From the NCBI GenBank assembly GCA_002794775.1, contig NBAY01000004.1, positions 806,001 through 870,000 of the forward strand: a stretch of DNA of 64,000 nucleotides, read 5' to 3'. The notes under the pieces were generated by a model. That model saw only the letters and a list, made by a program, of their open reading frames with translations. It searched no databases and was not told the origin of the DNA. Positions within the stretch are counted from its first letter, which is position 1, and each line of letters starts with the position of its first letter. Both the position numbers and the translations under genes were made by a program. Source of the stretch: Porodaedalea pini (Eukaryota; Basidiomycota; Agaricomycetes; Hymenochaetales; Hymenochaetaceae). Below, one piece after another: positions 60,601-64,000 of this stretch.

Positions 60601-60964
60601 TGTGCATGCCGTCTGCATTGAGCACCGCAAGGGGTCTGATGTATTGCTTGGTTTCCAACCCATAGCATTCGACGAACCTCACGTCAATGCACGATCCCAT
60701 ACACCCCAAATCCACGAGCACATGCGCATCTAGCTCCCTCGTCTCACCCTCCATGTTACATCCAATGTTCAGGAGGAGGTCCAGCTGGCATCTGCCAGTT
60801 CCCCTCATGAACAATTGCTCATACTCGCTTTTCTCGTTCACACCGGTGGGGACTTTGTAATCGGGAAAACCATCGACGTCGTTTGCATCTACATATTGTA
60901 CAGACGGTTGGTTATATTTTATCGAGTCTGGATACGAAGCCCCTTGTTCTTCTTGGTCAGTCAC
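57689..60964 (-). pseudogene. Gypsy A pol, main part
   Basis: Minus strand, from the gag junction. It starts with [23 protein letters not shown], then protease (VDLGCMGSCID, altered from DSG) and RT with [30 protein letters not shown] and IYLDDILIL. RNase H ([13 protein letters not shown] text in broken frames near 59200), the integrase core (CDCCQQTKAL, HDHGMQFD, STAYHPQTDGQTERVNQELE) and the post-integrase region follow to 57689, where B interrupts. Several stops and frame changes lie between 59390 and 57700. Confidence 0.88.
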
Positions 60965-60972
60965 CCCGATGG

Positions 60973-62054
60973 CTACACCTGACCACTCGCAAAACCCTGT
61001 GAGTCGATGACCTCTTTGTCATCTCCTTCCTCCTCCACATAGTCCTCCACTGTCACCTTTCGAGTGTCTACGACTTCCTCGAATGCTGATTCCTTCATTG
61101 CCCCTAGCTCATCGGCAAGGAGGTGACGTTCACCGGGTGCTATCATCTGCAGCATACGCTGCACAATCGTCTTCCCCTGTGGGCATGCATCCTTGAAGTG
61201 ACTGAGCTGGCCACAGATCCAGCACGCGCATTGGCATTGCGCCTCATTCATTGAGACGTCCATCGGCTGGCCGGCACCTCCAAAGGTAACACCGGTCGCG
61301 TCGCATTTGTCGACATGGGGGGTGGTCGTCTGACAGCGAGCCGGGGGTGCCTGTTGTTGCTGTTGATGCGGTAGAGGCAGGAATGCGTGACCTTGCTGGA
61401 TTGCGCAGATTTGCTGTTCACCTCAGTCAATCTCAATGGCCTTCTTCTTCCAGTTGTCATACGTTGTTGGAACTGGCGTTGACCTCAACACTCCACGCAC
61501 CACTTCTATGTTCATTGCCCTCTTCAGGCAGTTGCAGATGATGCTGTCATCTGTCAGCCCTGCTCTTGTGATGACGATGTCAAGGTCCTGGAAGAATTCA
61601 TCGGCAGTGAGATCCTTCTGAACCTTGGTTCAGAACTTTGCCAGCGCCTTTTCCTTCCGGTTCGGATCGTCGAACGAAGCATCTAGGTGCTCTTGAAACC
61701 TCGTCCAACTGTCTGTGAAGGTCACGATGCTCGCTGTTGTCGACTCCTCCACATAATTCTGCACCCACATCACCACATTGCCTCCCTTCAAGTAGGAGAG
61801 AGCAACGTATATCTTACTCTCCAACGTGGGGTATCGATTTGGGTTTGCGGAGATGAAAAGGAGGACCTCGCGTTTGAAGTCTAGATAGTCATCGCCGCCA
61901 GTGAATTCACGTGGCCGGGCGACGTCGATGTTGGGGGTCAGGGGGTTAGCTGCAGCAACCGGTGCTGGGGCATTGTTCGCCTGATGGGTGAAGGTGCCTG
62001 CGACGATCGCTGCGATCTGCTCCATCTGCTGCTGGGTGAAGCCTCCTGTCGACA
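60973..62054 (-). pseudogene. Gypsy A gag
   Basis: The ATG at 62054 gives MSTGGFTQQQMEQIAAIVAGTF. The frame runs to KALAKF, with a TGA at 61632-61630 where the intact family has an Arg or Trp codon, and another TGA near 61424. The 3' part has a zinc knuckle CWICGQLSHFKDAC and ends [14 protein letters not shown] at 60973. The slippery heptamer GGGTTTT (minus strand 60997-60991) is intact. Confidence 0.87.
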
Positions 62055-62756
62055 TTTCTGGTTCGGGCATCAGTGTCAAGGGTTCAGGGGGGGTTGGGGG
62101 TGACAGGTCCCTATTGGTCTCCCGGTATGGACCTGGAGTCGGCGGCGGTAGGTTGGCAGTAGTCGTGGACGGTGCAGGTGACGACGGGACAGCTGGGGGC
62201 CACCTAGCTCTCCTTCCTTCTTTGTTCATCGAATACCAGCTATGCCGGATCTCACTCCACCAGATCTCGTGTGTAACACCGCTATTGTTGGTCACGATGT
62301 AGCTTGGTCGGTCTGGATCCCAACGGGCTGACACAGGAAGGGCCCATCACTGTTCGTCAGTGAGATCTATCTTGACAATGGTGGAGGAACAGGGATCGGT
62401 TGTGCATTCAAACTGGGGTTACACCAATGTTGAACAGGTTTGTCAGCGAAGTTGATGATGAGGTGGAAGGACGCGGCAGAGATAACAATCGACAATGACA
62501 TTGACAACAGAACACGTAATGTCACCCACGTCCAGGTCAAGTGGCTCCTCCACCAAAGGGAGATGCGGAGAGCCAGGGTCGGGGAAAGTCGGTTGAGAGG
62601 TTTTCGTAATACATGAACATCCGAAAATGTCCAGGCAGGGTTGAGGGTTGTCGTTTAGGGGATTTACATGTCAAGTCCATTGAGGGGAGCGCTCCTCTAG
62701 ACTGAGTGAAGGCAAGTCGGCAGCGACGATGTATGCTGGGGGTGAGCCTGGGTGGG
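62055..62756 (-). other. Gypsy A leader region
   Basis: The stretch between the PBS (62757-62768) and the gag ATG. Part of it (to about 62334) is open in the gag frame, as in C. No other feature. Confidence 0.4.
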
Positions 62757-62768
62757 GTTCTGCTTTTA
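62757..62768 (-). other. Primer binding site, gypsy A
   Basis: TAAAAGCAGAAC on the minus strand, directly beside the 5' LTR. It is complementary to the LTR stretch at 62967-62977. Confidence 0.65.
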
Positions 62769-63206
62769 TGTTAGGCGGGAGTCTGGGAGACGACTTGGAC
62801 TGGGCAGGCCTTGGCTGACTGTCGTCTGGGACGTGCTATACTCAAGCGGGGACTCGGGACATGCTATACTCAGGCTAGGTTGTCATGGAGGTAAGAGGAT
62901 TAATACAATATACTCTACTACAGGAGGGGGACGCGGTCTCACCTAGGTCGTCATGGAGGTAAGAGGAAAAGCAGAACAGGTGTTCAGATGCGATTCCTCT
63001 TCCTTATATACAGTGATCACCTTGTGAGAACCGGTTGCCCCATTGTCTAGGATTATATAATGGGAGCGGAATGGAACGAATGAAGGTCATGTGAAGGGAG
63101 TGTGGGAAATGATTGAAAAGATGATTAATTATAATGGAAAGGAGTGATTAAAAGAAAAGAAATGATAAAAGGCAATTAAAAGAAGGGAAAAGTTCAAGTC
63201 CTGACA
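62769..63206 (-). repeat. Gypsy A 5' LTR
   Basis: It matches 44413-44850 over 438 bp. On the minus strand it contains TATATAAGG followed by GTTCTGCTTTT, as in B and C. Confidence 0.93.
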
Positions 63207-63232
63207 CTTCGCCGACTGCAAAAAGAAGACAT

Positions 63233-64000
63233 TTAAGAGAAATAATTACGAATATCTGTCTGTGAGAGACCCTTATTAATTTCCTTCTGAACCAACTGTC
63301 AGAGCTTTGGTAGAAGCTTGTGTGCCTGACTGTACTCGTCCCCAGTTCAGCTCTGAAAGAGTGTGTCAAGCTGTGCGAGCACACAGCATGCCTCTGGAAG
63401 GGTCATGGGAGGTTCTGGTTCTAGTTCTGGGGGCTCGAGCTCGAGAATATGCTGGCCATCAGCTTCCATTTGATTCAACTGAACCTGTGAGATAATTTCA
63501 TCATCTGTCCACCTGGCTTCTGTGATTTTCTCGCCCTCCACTTCTAGAAGTTCTTTGGCCTTCTGCAGATTCTTTCCTCCGGCCTCCATAGAGAAGTCTT
63601 TCAGTGCTTCTTCAAGTTCCATAACAGCCTTCTTTACTTCTGGAGCCTGGTGTATAGTTTTATCTGCTGCATTGGATATGCCTGTGCTAAGAATCCCCGC
63701 ATGCCTCCAGCAGTTTGTGACTGTTTTCAGTGTGACTAGGCTCCATGCTTCCATAGCAAGATGCATTCCCTGGAGCTGATCAATGAAGTAAATGTTTTCG
63801 GACCCTTCTTCATAATGAGCTAGAGCTCTGAGAATAAACAACCACTGGTAATGAGCCTTAAATGCGCGAATGATTCCAGCATCCATTGGTTGGATGTGTG
63901 ACATCATGTTTGAGTTGAGAAAAATAACCTCGGTGTTTGTAAGCGCTGATGGATCAAAAATATGGGATGGTGCATTGTCAATTGTGAGGCAAATCTGGCG
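63233..64000 (-). pseudogene. Pogo/Tigger-like DDE transposase, C-terminal part
   Basis: Read on the minus strand, the first visible residues are ICLTIDNAPSHIFDPSAL (with the second catalytic Asp), then IQPMDAGIIRAFKAHYQWLF, the segment of the third catalytic acid in Tigger/Jerky-like enzymes. An acidic linker follows (EARWTDDEIISQVQ). The reading breaks near 63347. The family's closing text resumes in another frame as LVQKEINKGLSQTDIRNYFS, with a stop at 63233-63235 and a TGA close before it. So this is a decayed copy. The N-terminal DNA-binding part lies outside the window. Confidence 0.75.

Larger units (their letters stand above)
44413..63206 (-). mobile_element. Ty3/gypsy chromovirus A (minus strand, interrupted by B)
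   Basis: This is a complete element in two parts: 57689-63206 (5' LTR, gag, most of pol) and 44413-45162 (pol chromodomain end, 3' LTR). The LTRs are 438 bp each (44413-44850 and 62769-63206) and differ at about 12 positions. Gag-pol order is gag, protease, RT, RNase H, integrase, chromodomain. Stops and frameshifts make it non-autonomous. It is inserted in the pogo-like element, and B is inserted in the pol 3' region just upstream of the chromodomain. Confidence 0.93.
44265..64000 (-). mobile_element. Pogo/Tigger-like DNA transposon split by a gypsy nest (runs off the window)
   Basis: The 3' end on the minus strand is at 44265. There the sequence after a TA dinucleotide reads CAGTCGAACCTGTGTATAAG on the plus strand, the form of terminal inverted repeat seen in pogo/Tigger elements. 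The transposase end lies at 63233-64000 on the minus strand. The two parts (44265-44412 and 63207-64000) are separated by gypsy element A, which entered just downstream of the transposase stop. The other terminal repeat lies beyond the window. Confidence 0.75.

Noticed and set aside
62055..62334. Upstream start for gypsy A gag
   Set aside because: The extension has no ATG in A, B or C. The ATG at MSTGGF/MSAGGF/MAEGF is conserved in all three.
44413..63206. Ascomycete-type RIP as cause of the transitions
   Set aside because: The changes seen fall at CpG sites, not mainly at CpA, and divergence is too low. CpG methylation and deamination fits better.

Overview
The window comes from a filamentous basidiomycete, most likely an Agaricomycete. 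Host genes are densely split by short introns of about 45-90 nt with GT..AG ends. F-box proteins of the mushroom type, a Tad-like LINE and Ty3/gypsy chromoviruses are present. There is no bacterial-style operon structure. All calls are read from sequence and from knowledge of protein families; nothing was searched or computed against a database.

Layout. 1-6.7 kb: a tandem array of pyridoxal/pyridoxine-type aldo-keto reductases (one 3' end, two full-length but damaged copies, and a relic 3' end). 7-28 kb: ordinary host genes. In order these are LEO1 (Paf1 complex), an ataxin-10-like protein on the minus strand, an unrecognised Agaricomycete-type protein, a ~3 kb stretch with no gene I can support, an F-box protein, oxidosqualene cyclase (ERG7), a Nudix CoA-diphosphatase-like protein, a Vma12-like V-ATPase assembly factor (minus), condensin subunit BRN1, and the decayed 3' end of a second F-box gene. 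28.3-34.6 kb: one minus-strand Tad-like non-LTR retrotransposon with three frameshifts. It stops about 130 bp short of an actin-related gene (Arp9-like). 36.4-43.5 kb: a BRAP2/Etp1-type RING protein and the large sulfite reductase hemoprotein subunit, both minus. 44.3-64 kb: a four-level transposon nest with no host gene.

The nest. A pogo/Tigger-like DNA transposon has its 3' end at 44265 and the end of its transposase at 63233-64000, running off the window. It is interrupted by gypsy element A (minus, 44413-63206). A is interrupted by gypsy element B (plus, 45163-57683), and B is interrupted by gypsy element C (plus, 46515-52823). Each insertion has matching 5-bp target duplications (A: CTTTG/CTTCG; B: GGTGG; C: GTACC). 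C is nearly intact: its gag is open, and its pol is open except for one TGA.

The most interesting signals are mechanistic features of this gypsy family. (1) The gag-pol junction carries a G GGT TTT heptamer, a 6-nt spacer and a 6-bp stem, which fits -1 frameshifting. (2) The primer binding site is complementary over 11 nt to a stretch in the LTR lying about 33 nt downstream of a TATA box, as in Tf1-type self-priming. (3) By eye, all differences between paired LTRs are transitions at CpG sites (apart from one C-run length change), and many stops look like CGA-to-TGA changes. This points to cytosine-methylation-driven decay. I found no convincing new multi-gene system; the host genes are mostly housekeeping.
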